A stretch of DNA of 64,000 bases, taken from contig JAIMBH010000013.1 of assembly GCA_023511485.1 (NCBI GenBank), positions 1 to 64,000 of the forward strand. Reading direction: 5' to 3'. Both the position numbers and the translations under genes were made by a program. The stretch is from Bacillota bacterium. GTDB lineage: Bacteria > Actinomycetota > Aquicultoria > Aquicultorales > Aquicultoraceae. Position 1 is the stretch's first letter. Each line of letters begins with the position of its first letter. Positions 41,337-49,996 of the stretch are shown here, piece after piece. Under the pieces are notes generated by a model. It worked only from the letters and a program-made list of their open reading frames with translations. It was not told where the DNA came from and did not search any database.

Positions 41337-42845
41337 ATGCCAGCCAAAGGGGTAGTAGCCAATTTAATATCTAAGCTAGGTAATAACACAGACAATAAAG
41401 AAGTAGAAAAAGAAATAGAATGTTACGACGAGAAGTCTCTTCTGGCGGGGATACCGGACCCGCTTTTCGTTGCCGACAGGGATTTAAACATTACTTATTT
41501 TAATGACGCTGCCGCCGAGCTTACCGGCTATAGGCCCGAGGAGGCAATCGGCAAGAAATGCTACGAGATATTTAAGTCCAATATCTGTGATAATGGCTGC
41601 GCCATAAAGCACTGTATGTCTACCTATGAAATCATTAAAGGTGCAGAGGTGATAATTAAGAATCGCTATGGCGAGCCCATCACCATTCTTGCCAATGCCG
41701 CGCCGGTCAAAGACCGGCTGGGAAACGTTATCGGCGGCATGGAAACCATGCGCGATATTACTGAGGAGAAAAAGCGCGAAAAAATTATCCACGATGAGGC
41801 TGAACGCTCTCGTGCCAAGATATACGATGCGATATTCGCTACTGATATCAACCAGACGATAACCTACTTTAACGAAGCTGCCGAAAGGCTAACCGGTTAC
41901 TCAAGTAGGGAGGCAATCGGCAAGAAATGCTACGAGATATTTAAGTCCAATATCTGTGACTCAGGTTGCGCTATTAAAAGTTGTATGAGTACAGGTCGGC
42001 CCATTATGGGAGCTGAGGTACGAATCAAGGACCGCAATATGCGCGAGATACCGGTTATAGCCAGGGCTGATATCCTTCACAACGAAAAAGGCGAAATCGT
42101 TGGGGGCATAGAGATTATCCGCGATGTAACCCAAGAAAAAAAGATGCTTGTTGAGATTCAATCAGTTTCCGAGAAACTAAACTCTGCTTTTCACGATCTT
42201 TCGGTAAATGTCGATCAAATTACGTCGGCAACCAGTCAGATAGCAACAGCTATTAGCCAGGTTGCACTGGGTGCAGCAGACCAATCGAGTACTGCTGCGA
42301 AAGCGGCCCAGTCTGTCGAGTACGTTTCAAATGCCATAAATGCTATGGCTGAAAGTGCAGAGCAGCAAACAAAAAGTATTGCTGAGCTAACTAATGGCAT
42401 AAGTGGCATCATAGAAGTAATAGATGACATAGCAAGCCAGACCAATCTACTTGCTCTTAATGCTGCGATAGAGGCAGCAAGAGCAGGAGAGCACGGTAAA
42501 GGATTTGCAGTAGTTGCAGATGAGGTAAGAAAACTAGCCGAAAGAAGTGCTAGCGCAACTGGTGAAATCGGCACGCTTATTAAAGAGATTCAAGATAAAA
42601 TTGGAAGTATTACCGAGAGCAATGAAGGTAAAACCAAGGAAGTAGCCAATGCTACTTTAGAAGTGGTGACCTCCGTTGATGCAATTGCAGCGACATCGGA
42701 AGAATCTGCCGCATCGGCTGAGGAGGTTTCGGCATCGGCTGAAGAGCAAAGCGCAACGCTACAAGAAATATCGGCCTCTGTGCAAAATCTTGCTGCAGTT
42801 GCAGATGAGCTTAACAACCTGCTTGAGAGCTATAAGATAGCCTAG
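41337..42845 (+). CDS. Soluble chemoreceptor-like protein with two cysteine-rich PAS domains
   Basis: A 502-residue protein without membrane helices. Two PAS domains (about 30-150 and 160-275) each contain [14 protein letters not shown] and then GCAIK.CMST, four conserved cysteines apiece. The C-terminal half is an MCP signalling hairpin, with the tip [20 protein letters not shown] and [16 protein letters not shown]. Methylation-helix composition (Ala, Glu, Ser) is strong near the end. It probably senses redox or metal state in the cytoplasm and talks to CheA, though no che gene is in the window. The 51 bases coding the first cysteine motif are identical in both PAS domains. Confidence 0.87.
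   Translation: MPAKGVVANLISKLGNNTDNKEVEKEIECYDEKSLLAGIPDPLFVADRDLNITYFNDAAAELTGYRPEEAIGKKCYEIFKSNICDNGCAIKHCMSTYEIIKGAEVIIKNRYGEPITILANAAPVKDRLGNVIGGMETMRDITEEKKREKIIHDEAERSRAKIYDAIFATDINQTITYFNEAAERLTGYSSREAIGKKCYEIFKSNICDSGCAIKSCMSTGRPIMGAEVRIKDRNMREIPVIARADILHNEKGEIVGGIEIIRDVTQEKKMLVEIQSVSEKLNSAFHDLSVNVDQITSATSQIATAISQVALGAADQSSTAAKAAQSVEYVSNAINAMAESAEQQTKSIAELTNGISGIIEVIDDIASQTNLLALNAAIEAARAGEHGKGFAVVADEVRKLAERSASATGEIGTLIKEIQDKIGSITESNEGKTKEVANATLEVVTSVDAIAATSEESAASAEEVSASAEEQSATLQEISASVQNLAAVADELNNLLESYKIA
41540..41959 (+). repeat. Identical 51-base repeat inside two PAS domains
   Basis: 41540-41590 and 41909-41959 are the same, from GGAGGCAATCGGC to AATATCTGTGA. They code for [17 protein letters not shown] in each PAS domain; the flanks differ clearly, which suggests recent local gene conversion. 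Confidence 0.85.
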
Positions 42846-42962
42846 GCATTTTATCATTACAAGCAAAACTAAACATCCCTAGTATCGCTAGCTTTAGCAT
42901 TGCCTGCTAGCAGCCCCAAAGGATGGCGTTACTTGCAATCACAGATGGATAAGTTTGTCGGT

Positions 42963-42987
42963 AAGCCGGCATATGCCGGCTTTATTG
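42963..42987 (+). terminator. Terminator after the chemoreceptor-like gene
   Basis: AAGCCGGCAT and ATGCCGGCTT form a perfect palindrome followed by TATTGTTT. Confidence 0.7.
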
Positions 42988-43070
42988 TTTATGATACGCT
43001 TCAGAGGTTATGATAATTAGGGTATAAATCAGCTAACGAGTGTCGGTAATTAAGCGGTCAGGGATTAAAA

Positions 43071-43340
43071 ATGACAAAAACTAAAATTTCACCAAAAAGG
43101 TCCGGGTTAATACTTTTCCTCTCGTTTTTTCTTCTGGGTCTGGTGATATTTATTTTCTTTGGCTGGATGGCAGGGGTTTTTTCACCGGGTAAGGATTTAA
43201 TACATGCATTAACCGGCTCTCCTGCCGGATTGGTAGCTTTATTTGGCGCCACCCTGGTTGTCGTCTCGCCCATCATCGGACTTTCGGTCTGGGCAGTCGA
43301 CCGCGCCTTTAAATCTGCAATCGAGAAGAATAAGAGGTAG
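43071..43340 (+). CDS. Small two-helix membrane protein
   Basis: An 89-residue protein with two membrane segments (about 12-34 and 52-75) and basic ends. A weak ribosome site (AGGGATTAAAA) precedes the ATG. Family not recognised. It lies between the chemoreceptor-like gene and the hemerythrin gene, without tight spacing to either. Confidence 0.6.
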   Translation: MTKTKISPKRSGLILFLSFFLLGLVIFIFFGWMAGVFSPGKDLIHALTGSPAGLVALFGATLVVVSPIIGLSVWAVDRAFKSAIEKNKR

Positions 43341-43440
43341 GCATTTAAAGCAAGTACTCGGCATCTATGCCCATAGTTCGTAGGTCATAACGCTCGGTCA
43401 AAATGGGAATAACGTATGCAGTTAATTTTGGGGTGGTGTT

Positions 43441-43989
43441 ATGGAAGTAACCGATGAACTTAAACACGAACACAGGGATATCGAGCGCGTAATAGATGTG
43501 ATTGAGACAATGAGCGAGCGACTTGCACGCGGCGACTCCTCGATGGTTGGGCTGTTACATAAAGCTTCCTCCTTTATAAAGGGATTTGCGGAAGGTTGCC
43601 ACCATGTCAAAGAAGAAGAGGTTTTATTTCCAGCCCTTGAATCTCATGGAGTATCGAAAGAGAGCGGCCCAATAGGCGCCATGCTTTATGAGCATGCCTC
43701 TGGACGCAAGTACATTGCAGAGATAGAGCAGGCGCTGTCCCAGTACGAGGCAGGAGATAAAGAAGCGGCTAACGCAGTGGTAAATAGCGTTAAAGGTTAC
43801 ACGAGCCTTCTCCGTGCGCATATCCAAAAGGAGGATATGGTGCTGTTTCCAATGGCTGAGAAGGTCTTCAGCGAGTTCGAGAAGCACAAGCTTCACGAGC
43901 AAATGGAAGAAGTCGAACAGCGCCTCGAAGGAAAAACCCACCATGAGTACCTCCGCGATATAGAGGATATGGAAAGAGCAGTCGCGTAA
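43441..43989 (+). CDS. Hemerythrin HHE domain protein
   Basis: A 182-residue all-helical protein. Histidines and acids of a di-iron site are visible: LKHEHRDIERVI, FAEGCHHVKEEEVLFPAL, GAMLYEHASGRKYI and LRAHIQKEDMVLFPMAE. It probably binds O2 or NO, or stores iron, in an anaerobe that meets oxygen now and then. GGGGTGGTGTT precedes the ATG. Confidence 0.88.
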   Translation: MEVTDELKHEHRDIERVIDVIETMSERLARGDSSMVGLLHKASSFIKGFAEGCHHVKEEEVLFPALESHGVSKESGPIGAMLYEHASGRKYIAEIEQALSQYEAGDKEAANAVVNSVKGYTSLLRAHIQKEDMVLFPMAEKVFSEFEKHKLHEQMEEVEQRLEGKTHHEYLRDIEDMERAVA

Positions 43990-44011
43990 ATAACGAATGT
44001 CGTATTAATTT

Positions 44012-44039
44012 TCCTCTCCTCTTAAGTGGAGGGGAGAGT
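44012..44039. repeat. REP-like CTCTCCTC...GAGGGGAGAG element
   Basis: An imperfect inverted repeat after the hemerythrin gene, related to 25541-25574. A second short dispersed string, ATGAACCATGAACAATGAAC, lies just downstream at about 44070-44089. Confidence 0.5.
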
Positions 44040-44106
44040 GTGAAACCCACGTTTCTTACCCTCGCTTCTATGAACCATGAACAATGAACCAGAAAAATGA
44101 TTTTCC

Positions 44107-44140
44107 TGTCACATTTTTAGTCTCTGTGGTGTTATATAGG
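44107..44140 (+). promoter_or_regulatory. Possible ECF-type promoter upstream of the sigma factor gene
   Basis: TGTCACA (44107-44113) and a GGTGTTATATAGG block about 15 bases further on resemble the -35 (TGTCAC) and -10 boxes reported for some ECF groups. They sit about 25 bases upstream of the sigma start, as expected for autoregulation. Confidence 0.4.
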
Positions 44141-44164
44141 TAAGAACAGTCCTGGAGGCTAATT

Positions 44165-44689
44165 GTGGTTTTTAAGGGGAGCCTGAAAGAGGCGTTTTCG
44201 CCAGAGGATTTCGATTTCAAAGAGCTCTTTGACTCACATTATCCGATGGTATTTCGCCATCTAATGCTTATTCTTGGCGAGCGAGCCGCCGCCGAGGATG
44301 TTGCCCAGGATACCTTTATAAAGCTATATGAGAGCCCACCTCAAGAATTTACCAACCTTTCCGGATGGTTGATAAGGGTTGCTACAAACCTTGCATATAA
44401 CCATCTAAGAAACGAGAAAAACCGCAAAAGGCGGGAGGCCCTGGAGGCAGTCTGGGAATCTTTTGAGCAGGATTTTTTAAGTTTCAGCGAAGTTGCGCAA
44501 GTGAGGGATATACTGCAGCTTCTTGAGGATAGGGATAGGATTTGCCTCATTCTTAAGTTTTCAGGTTTTAGCTATGGGGAAATTGCTGGGATGACTGGCA
44601 TGAAGAAAAGCTCTGTTGGAAAAGTTCTGGCCAGGGCAGTAGATAAGTTTAAACGGGCTTATGAAAGGAAGAGCGAGAGTGTGCTATGA
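44165..44689 (+). CDS. ECF-family RNA polymerase sigma factor
   Basis: A 174-residue sigma-70 family protein with only regions 2 and 4. Region 2: FDSHYPMVFRHLMLILGERAAAEDVAQDTFIKLYESP; region 4: LEDRDRICLILKFSGFSYGEIAGMTGMKKSSVGKVLARAVDKFKRAY. It starts at GTG with TGGAGG upstream and overlaps the next gene, a zinc-finger anti-sigma factor, so the two are made together. Confidence 0.9.
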   Translation: MVFKGSLKEAFSPEDFDFKELFDSHYPMVFRHLMLILGERAAAEDVAQDTFIKLYESPPQEFTNLSGWLIRVATNLAYNHLRNEKNRKRREALEAVWESFEQDFLSFSEVAQVRDILQLLEDRDRICLILKFSGFSYGEIAGMTGMKKSSVGKVLARAVDKFKRAYERKSESVL

Positions 44690-45800
44690 CGAGGGTATGC
44701 TTCAGGCCTATCTTGACCGTGAACTACCGGGCCGGAAGCGCTGGGAGATAGAAGCACATATAGCAACATGTAGGGCATGTAAAAGCCTGCTCATAGAGCT
44801 GGATATAGCGGGCAAAATAGCACAAGAGGCGGTAACTTCGGCATCACAAAACTTAGTTATAAGCAAGATGGCAATCGAGGAAGCCTGGCATCGTTTAGCG
44901 GGAGATAGGCGATTCGGCACGCCATCAAATATGAAAGGAGTTTTTGGGATGACAGGTAAATTAAAGACAGTGCTGATTTCTGTAGCTGCAGTTGCTGTAG
45001 TCGCCGTAATGTTTAGCTTTGCACCGGTGCGGCAGGCTGCAGCAGATATCCTAAATATTTTCCGGGTTCAAAGGGTTCAAACCATCAATATAACGCAAGA
45101 TGATTTACGGCAGATGAGAGAGGCCGGTCGCCGTGGCGGGGAGGTTGATATCAGGAACTTTGGCAAGTTCGAGACAACCGGGTTTAGGGAGCCCAGGGCG
45201 GCCACATATGCGGACGCAAAAGCCACGGTCGATTTTAATCTTACGATACCGGAGAGCATAGCGGGCTACAATAACCCCAGCTTTAAGATAAGCGATGAGT
45301 CTATAAGCAGCTTTACCCTTGATGTTGCAAAGGCAAACGAATTGATCAAGTCTTTTGGCGGAACCAAGATTTTGCCTGCTGAACTTGATGGCAAGAAATT
45401 TACAGCTAAAAAGCCGGTGGCTGTAGTGGCAACGTATGTTAAAGAGGGAACCGAGTCACTGACGATAGCGCAAATGAGAACACCGGAGCTAATTCTCCCC
45501 AATGGAGTGGATGCAGGTGAAGTCAGAGATGTACTTTTAAGCCTTCCGATATTGCCGGATAATGTCAGAAGTCAACTTGAAGCCATTAAAGACTGGAGAT
45601 ATACCCTGCCCATTCCAAGCATAGATGGCAGCTCAAAAGAGGTTACAGTTAATGGAGTCAGCGGGGTATTTATAACTCCTCCTAAGGATGCCCAGGTTGG
45701 TGAAAACGTACTGGTATGGCAAAAGGACGGTGTCGTTAATGCAATTGCCGGAAGGGTTGACCTTGCCAGCGCGCAGGGTATAGCCGGATTGATGAGGTAG
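44679..45800 (+). CDS. Membrane-anchored anti-sigma factor with zinc-finger head
   Basis: A 373-residue protein. The N-terminus is a zf-HC2 domain, MLQAYLDRELPGRKRWEIEAHIATCRACKSLL, which holds the ECF sigma. A membrane helix follows (about 94-114, LKTVLISVAAVAVVAVMFSF), then an exported domain of about 250 residues resembling DUF4367-type sensors (ILNIFRVQRVQTINITQDDL). It probably senses an envelope signal and lets the sigma factor go. The GTG at 44679 is preceded by AAGGAAGAG; it overlaps the sigma gene by 11 bases. Confidence 0.85.
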   Translation: MCYDEGMLQAYLDRELPGRKRWEIEAHIATCRACKSLLIELDIAGKIAQEAVTSASQNLVISKMAIEEAWHRLAGDRRFGTPSNMKGVFGMTGKLKTVLISVAAVAVVAVMFSFAPVRQAAADILNIFRVQRVQTINITQDDLRQMREAGRRGGEVDIRNFGKFETTGFREPRAATYADAKATVDFNLTIPESIAGYNNPSFKISDESISSFTLDVAKANELIKSFGGTKILPAELDGKKFTAKKPVAVVATYVKEGTESLTIAQMRTPELILPNGVDAGEVRDVLLSLPILPDNVRSQLEAIKDWRYTLPIPSIDGSSKEVTVNGVSGVFITPPKDAQVGENVLVWQKDGVVNAIAGRVDLASAQGIAGLMR

Positions 45801-45816
45801 GCTGTAATATATCCTT

Positions 45817-46731
45817 ATGGGAAAAGCAGTCATCGAAACCAAAGACCTTACCAAGGTCTACGGTGAAAAAATAGCATGCGATAAGATTTGCCTCTCGGTT
45901 GGCGAGGGGCAAATCTTTGGTTTTCTTGGACCTAACGGGGCTGGTAAGAGCACTTTTGTAAAGATGCTCATTGGTCTTGTTAAGCCGACCTCTGGGACGG
46001 CAAGCCTTCTTGGCTCTCCGATTGGTGATGTCTTTACCCGCCGCCGAATTGGTTTTCTGCCCGAGAACTTTCGCTACCAGGACTGGCTTACCGGCCGAGA
46101 GCTTTTGCATTACCATGCAGCATTATCTCGACTTGCTAAATGGGACCGTAAAAAACGCATTGAGGAAGCTCTGCGACAGGTAAAGCTAACCGATGCCGCC
46201 GATTTTAAGATCAGGACTTACAGTAAGGGCATGCAGCAGCGGATCGGCATTGCGGCCGCACTTATCTCCGACCCGGATCTTCTCTTCCTGGACGAACCAA
46301 CATCCGCTCTTGACCCTATTGGACGAATGGAAGTGCGCGAGATTATCACAGAATTAAGAGGTCGTGGTAAAACTGTTTTCTTAAACAGCCATCTTTTAAG
46401 CGAGCTAGAGATGATTTGCGATGAGGTAGCTATAATCAAAAGCGGAAGGGTAGTGGAGAGCGGCACGTTAAGCGAACTCCTTAAAGGCAGGGTTGAAGTC
46501 GAAGTAACTGCAGGCAATTTAAATGGCTCGTTAATTAACAAGATAGCAAGCCTTGGCACTGTACTCAGGACTGATAAATCAAGTTTTCTGATAGAGCTTG
46601 ATGACGAAGAGAAAATTCCGGCACTAGCATCACTTATTGTCCAAAACGGAGGCAATCTCTATAACTTAAGCCGCAAAAAACGAACACTTGAAGAGTTATT
46701 TGTAGACGTTGTTAAAGGCGGTGGCCAGTAG
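45817..46731 (+). CDS. ABC transporter ATP-binding protein (ABC-2 exporter type)
   Basis: A 304-residue ATPase: LGPNGAGKSTFVKMLIGL, signature YSKGMQQRIGIAAAL, LLFLDEPTSALDP and the H-loop NSHLLSELE. The C-terminal extension resembles exporters such as BcrA/NatA. It lies 16 bases after the anti-sigma gene, so the sigma factor may drive it. Its permease overlaps by one base. Confidence 0.92.
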   Translation: MGKAVIETKDLTKVYGEKIACDKICLSVGEGQIFGFLGPNGAGKSTFVKMLIGLVKPTSGTASLLGSPIGDVFTRRRIGFLPENFRYQDWLTGRELLHYHAALSRLAKWDRKKRIEEALRQVKLTDAADFKIRTYSKGMQQRIGIAAALISDPDLLFLDEPTSALDPIGRMEVREIITELRGRGKTVFLNSHLLSELEMICDEVAIIKSGRVVESGTLSELLKGRVEVEVTAGNLNGSLINKIASLGTVLRTDKSSFLIELDDEEKIPALASLIVQNGGNLYNLSRKKRTLEELFVDVVKGGGQ

Positions 46732-47612
46732 TGTTAACGATAACCGCATTGACTTTTAAGGAAGCATTAAGAAAAAAAATACTTATCGCAGCTATCTTTT
46801 TAACGGTTCTATTCTTAGTTGTCTATGGGATAGGCCTGCATTATATAGCTCAGGATATGGCGGTGAGAAAAGCCGAGTTTGCAACTGGTGGCGGGAGCCT
46901 TTCAAGCGAACAAGAAGAAGCCGTGCGAGATCTATCAAAAAAAGGGTTTTTCTTGCTCGGCATCTACTTCTCAAGCTCGATTGTCTCGCTGCTTGCCATC
47001 TTCTCATCTATTGGCTCGGTTTCTTCAGAGATGGAAAACGGGATGCTTCACGCAATTGCGGCAAAGCCGATCAGGAGACGGGATATAATTCTTGGCAAGT
47101 TTCTTGGTTATGCGTTAATGCTTACATCGTATTCGGCGGTTATATTCATATCTGTTCTTCTGCTGAATCACTATATTTTTGGTTCTAACATTAGCGGCAT
47201 TTCAAGCTCGGTAGGTCTGTTTATTATGCAACCGTTAATACTTCTTTCTATTTCATTAGCAGGCAGTACAAGGTTGTCGACGCTTGCCAATGGAATAGCC
47301 ATTTTTATGCTTTACACGGTTGGGGTTATTGGTGGGATGCTTGAGCAGATCGGAGCGTTCCCATTTGTAAACAGCGCTATTCTTGTGCGCATTGGGGAGA
47401 TTACAAGTCTTATCATGCCAGTTGATTCTATATACCGCATGATAGTTACAATCGTATCCGGCGCCAGCATGAATCCATATCAGGCGATGTTGATAGGACC
47501 TTTCGGTGCTATATCTTAGCCAAGCAACGCAATGATAATCTATGCATTTGTTTATTTAATAACCTTTCTTTTGATCTCCATACGTGCGTTCTCAAAACGC
47601 GATATCGGATAA
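46731..47612 (+). pseudogene. ABC-2 type permease with an internal amber codon
   Basis: The frame opens at GTG 46731, one base overlapping the ATPase, and encodes about six membrane helices (EMENGMLHAIAAKPIRRRDIILGKFLG marks the ABC-2 coupling segment). A TAG at 47517-47519 stops it after PFGAIS. The same frame continues directly with PSNAMIIYAFVYLITFLLIS and IRAFSKRDIG to TAA at 47612, which is the expected last helix of this family. So the true gene is probably 293 codons with one nonsense change; read-through or a sequence error is possible. A 262-residue protein lacking its last helix would probably not work normally. Confidence 0.75.
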
Positions 47613-47692
47613 GCGGGTTTAGTGTTTAGTGGTTGGCTCCAACACATATAAACCAATTGTTCTGGGTACTGAACGCTTAAATAAGTCAAAAA

Positions 47693-48112
47693 TCATTCAC
47701 CAATAATCTTTACCAGAATGCGCTTCCTTCTTTGACCATCAAATTCGCCGTAGAAAATTTGTTCCCAGGTGCCGAGGTCAAGTTTACCATTCGTTATCGC
47801 AACTACTGTTTCACGGCCCATGATTGTTCTCTTAAGATGGGCGTCAGCATTGTCCTCACCGGTTAGATTATGTTTGTATTGCGATATTGGGGCATGGGGG
47901 GCAAGTTTTTCGAGCCAGACAAACCAATCCCGTAAAAGCCCGCTCTCATTGTCGTTTATAAAGACGCTGGCAGTGATATGCATCGGGTTTACGAGACAAA
48001 GGCCTTCCTTGACCCCGCTTTTTTCAACGAGCTCTTGAATTTTTTCGGTGATATTTACCATCTGGTATCGCTCTGGCGTGTTTATCCAGAGATATTCGGT
48101 TAAATGCTTCAT
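47693..48112 (-). CDS. YjbQ (UPF0047) family protein
   Basis: A 139-residue protein with the family features: [38 protein letters not shown] and [19 protein letters not shown]. The family has weak thiamine-phosphate-synthase-like activity reported, but the cellular role is not settled. Single gene; ATG preceded by GGGAGGAATTAA on the minus strand. Confidence 0.88.
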   Translation of the reverse strand: MKHLTEYLWINTPERYQMVNITEKIQELVEKSGVKEGLCLVNPMHITASVFINDNESGLLRDWFVWLEKLAPHAPISQYKHNLTGEDNADAHLKRTIMGRETVVAITNGKLDLGTWEQIFYGEFDGQRRKRILVKIIGE

Positions 48113-48417
48113 TTAATTCCTCCCGGTTTTTAATTTTTGCGCTAAAGAGAAGATAAGCCTTATCGCCGCTCTTAGCAACTTGCGGTTAGCAAATGATAGT
48201 TGCTGATGTAGTTTAATTCACGATTACCAGGTATTATGACAGTTTGATTGTTTAAATCCTTTCAATTAAGGTAAATATTTGCTAAAATAGATTCGGTTCT
48301 CGTGGAATTCTTAGATGGGTTAGGTTTGTGTTTTCTGCACGGTTTCCTCTCTCTAGCTTCTCTCGAGTGGCCGACCAAAAATGCAGGATTTTTTAATCCC
48401 AAGAAAGGAGCGGCTTT
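48113..48417 (+). promoter_or_regulatory. Intergenic region with the leader of the RRM gene
   Basis: 305 bases between divergent genes. TTTGCTAAAATAGA near 48270-48285 could hold a -10 box, leaving a leader of about 130 bases before the ATG at 48418. Such long leaders are common for RNA-binding cold-response genes. AAGAAAGGAGC is the ribosome site. No riboswitch pattern was recognised. Confidence 0.35.
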
Positions 48418-48726
48418 ATGGCCACCAAGATCTATGTAGGCAATCTTTCCTACAGTTTGTCTGAAGACGAATTAAGGGAGGTATTTGCCCAGAAAGGCTC
48501 TGTTCTTTCCGCTAATATCATCACAGATAGGGATTCAGGAAGAAGCAGAGGCTTTGGTTTTGTTGAAATGGAGGATGCGGAGGCAGCTTCCACCGCTATC
48601 GCTGAGCTCAATGGCGTTGAGCTTGCGGGAAGAAAGCTTGTTGTCAACGAGGCGAAACCTCGTGAAGCACGCAGTGGGGGAAGAAGCGGGGGCAGCCGTG
48701 GCTTCGGTCCTAACAGAAGATTTTAA
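48418..48726 (+). CDS. RRM-type RNA-binding protein with glycine/arginine tail
   Basis: A 102-residue protein of one RNA recognition motif: RNP2 is KIYVGNLSYS, RNP1 is RSRGFGFVEM. The tail (ARSGGRSGGSRGFGPNRRF) is rich in glycine and arginine. This plan equals the Rbp proteins of cyanobacteria and other bacteria, thought to act in cold response and mRNA localisation or stability. An intrinsic terminator follows. Confidence 0.93.
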   Translation: MATKIYVGNLSYSLSEDELREVFAQKGSVLSANIITDRDSGRSRGFGFVEMEDAEAASTAIAELNGVELAGRKLVVNEAKPREARSGGRSGGSRGFGPNRRF

Positions 48727-48750
48727 TTCTGGCTAAAACAAAAACTTTAG

Positions 48751-48777
48751 AACACCCCGGTGCAGGCCGGGGTTTTT
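48751..48777 (+). terminator. Intrinsic terminator after the RRM gene
   Basis: CCCCGG/CCGGGG stem with TGCAGG loop, followed by TTTTTC. Confidence 0.9.
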
Positions 48778-48881
48778 CTATTTTCTTTAAAAGTAGGCTG
48801 TATGTTGTTCTTAATCGGGTATTAAAGTTAGAAGTGGTGTGGGATAGCTGCGTTTTCGGTATCGTACTTATGGAGTAAATC

Positions 48882-49901
48882 TTGGATAGACAGCAGGATA
48901 AAAGGAAGTTTATCATTCTAGGGGATGTCATGCTTGGGCGAGGTGTAAATGAGGTGACCAGAAAAGCCCCGCCGACCCATGTTTGGGGCAACACGCTTGA
49001 CATTATAAAGTCGGCTGATTACTCGCTTATAAACCTTGAATGTGCGTTGACTTATCATGAAGAGCAATGGGATGAGTTCGGCAAAGCGTTTTATTTCCGT
49101 GCCGATCCAGGTCCAGCAATTGCAATTTTAAGAGCGGCAAACATAACTTGCGCCTGCCTGGCAAATAATCACATCCTGGATTTTCGAGAAGAGGGTCTGG
49201 TTGATACACTGCATTTTCTTGACCGAGCTGGCATTTGCAGGGCAGGTGCGGGCAGAAACCTAGCTGAGGCAAGAGAGCCGGCTTACCGAGATGTGGGTGG
49301 ATTAAAAGTTGGCTTGATGGCCTTTACCGACAACGAGCCGAGTTTTGCAGCAGGGCATGAATCGGCCGGAGTGAACTACGTACCGATACATGTCGACACA
49401 GACCAGTTTAATTCATTACTTGAGTCGGTCTCTGAAGCAAAACAGGCATGCGATATCTTGATCGTCTCAACTCACTGGGGGCCAAATATGGTCTTTCGCC
49501 CGTCGGATGAGTTTCGCGAGGCGGCACACAGGTTGGTAAATGCAGGGGCGGATATCATCCACGGGCACAGCGCACATAACTTCCAGGGGATTGAAATATA
49601 CAACGGTAGGCCCATAATGTATTCGACTGGAGATTTTATAGACGACTATGCGACTGACCCGATTTACAGAAATGACTGGTCTTTTATTTTCGTTATAAAT
49701 CTAAGCGGTGCGGAGTTTGAGAGTATCGACCTTTACCCGGTGCGGGTACTGTATGCCCAAACCAATCTTGCAATAGGTATGGAGTCTGTTTTAATAGTCG
49801 ACCGCATGGAGTCGATGTGCGCCGAATTTAATACAAGGACCGTCCGCCAGCAAAATAAATTGACTATTCCAATCTTTGAAGAGCGGGCAAGGATTGCTTA
49901 G
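48882..49901 (+). CDS. CapA family metallophosphatase-like protein
   Basis: A 339-residue protein of the poly-gamma-glutamate synthesis CapA family. Motifs: FIILGDVMLGRGV, INLECALTYHEE, CLANNHILDF, VSTHWGPNMVF and GHSAHNFQGIEIYNGRPIMYSTGDFI. The family holds phosphatase-fold proteins linked to poly-glutamate capsules, but capB/capC genes are not near, so that role is unproven. It starts at TTG with GGAG seven bases upstream and lacks a signal peptide. Confidence 0.88.
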   Translation: MDRQQDKRKFIILGDVMLGRGVNEVTRKAPPTHVWGNTLDIIKSADYSLINLECALTYHEEQWDEFGKAFYFRADPGPAIAILRAANITCACLANNHILDFREEGLVDTLHFLDRAGICRAGAGRNLAEAREPAYRDVGGLKVGLMAFTDNEPSFAAGHESAGVNYVPIHVDTDQFNSLLESVSEAKQACDILIVSTHWGPNMVFRPSDEFREAAHRLVNAGADIIHGHSAHNFQGIEIYNGRPIMYSTGDFIDDYATDPIYRNDWSFIFVINLSGAEFESIDLYPVRVLYAQTNLAIGMESVLIVDRMESMCAEFNTRTVRQQNKLTIPIFEERARIA

Positions 49902-49904
49902 ATA

Positions 49905-49996
49905 GCGCCAAGGTTTGAAAAAACTGCCGAAGTCTTTAAATAAGTAATTGGCAACCCTATAAATTTAACTAACATTGGCACATTAAGACATCATTC
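49905..49996. repeat. Dispersed repeat family 1, degraded copy E
   Basis: GCGCCAAGGTTTG...CTGCCGAAGTC on the left and AACATTGGCACATTAAGAC on the right resemble the family 1 arms. The right edge runs into the 3' end of glnD. Confidence 0.45.

Noticed and set aside
47517-47519. TAG as pyrrolysine
   Set aside because: No pylT/pylS or methylamine genes seen, and the permease family has no such residue; nonsense mutation or error is simpler.
48882-49901. Part of a capsule (poly-gamma-glutamate) operon
   Set aside because: No capB, capC or pgs genes adjacent; only the CapA-type protein is present.
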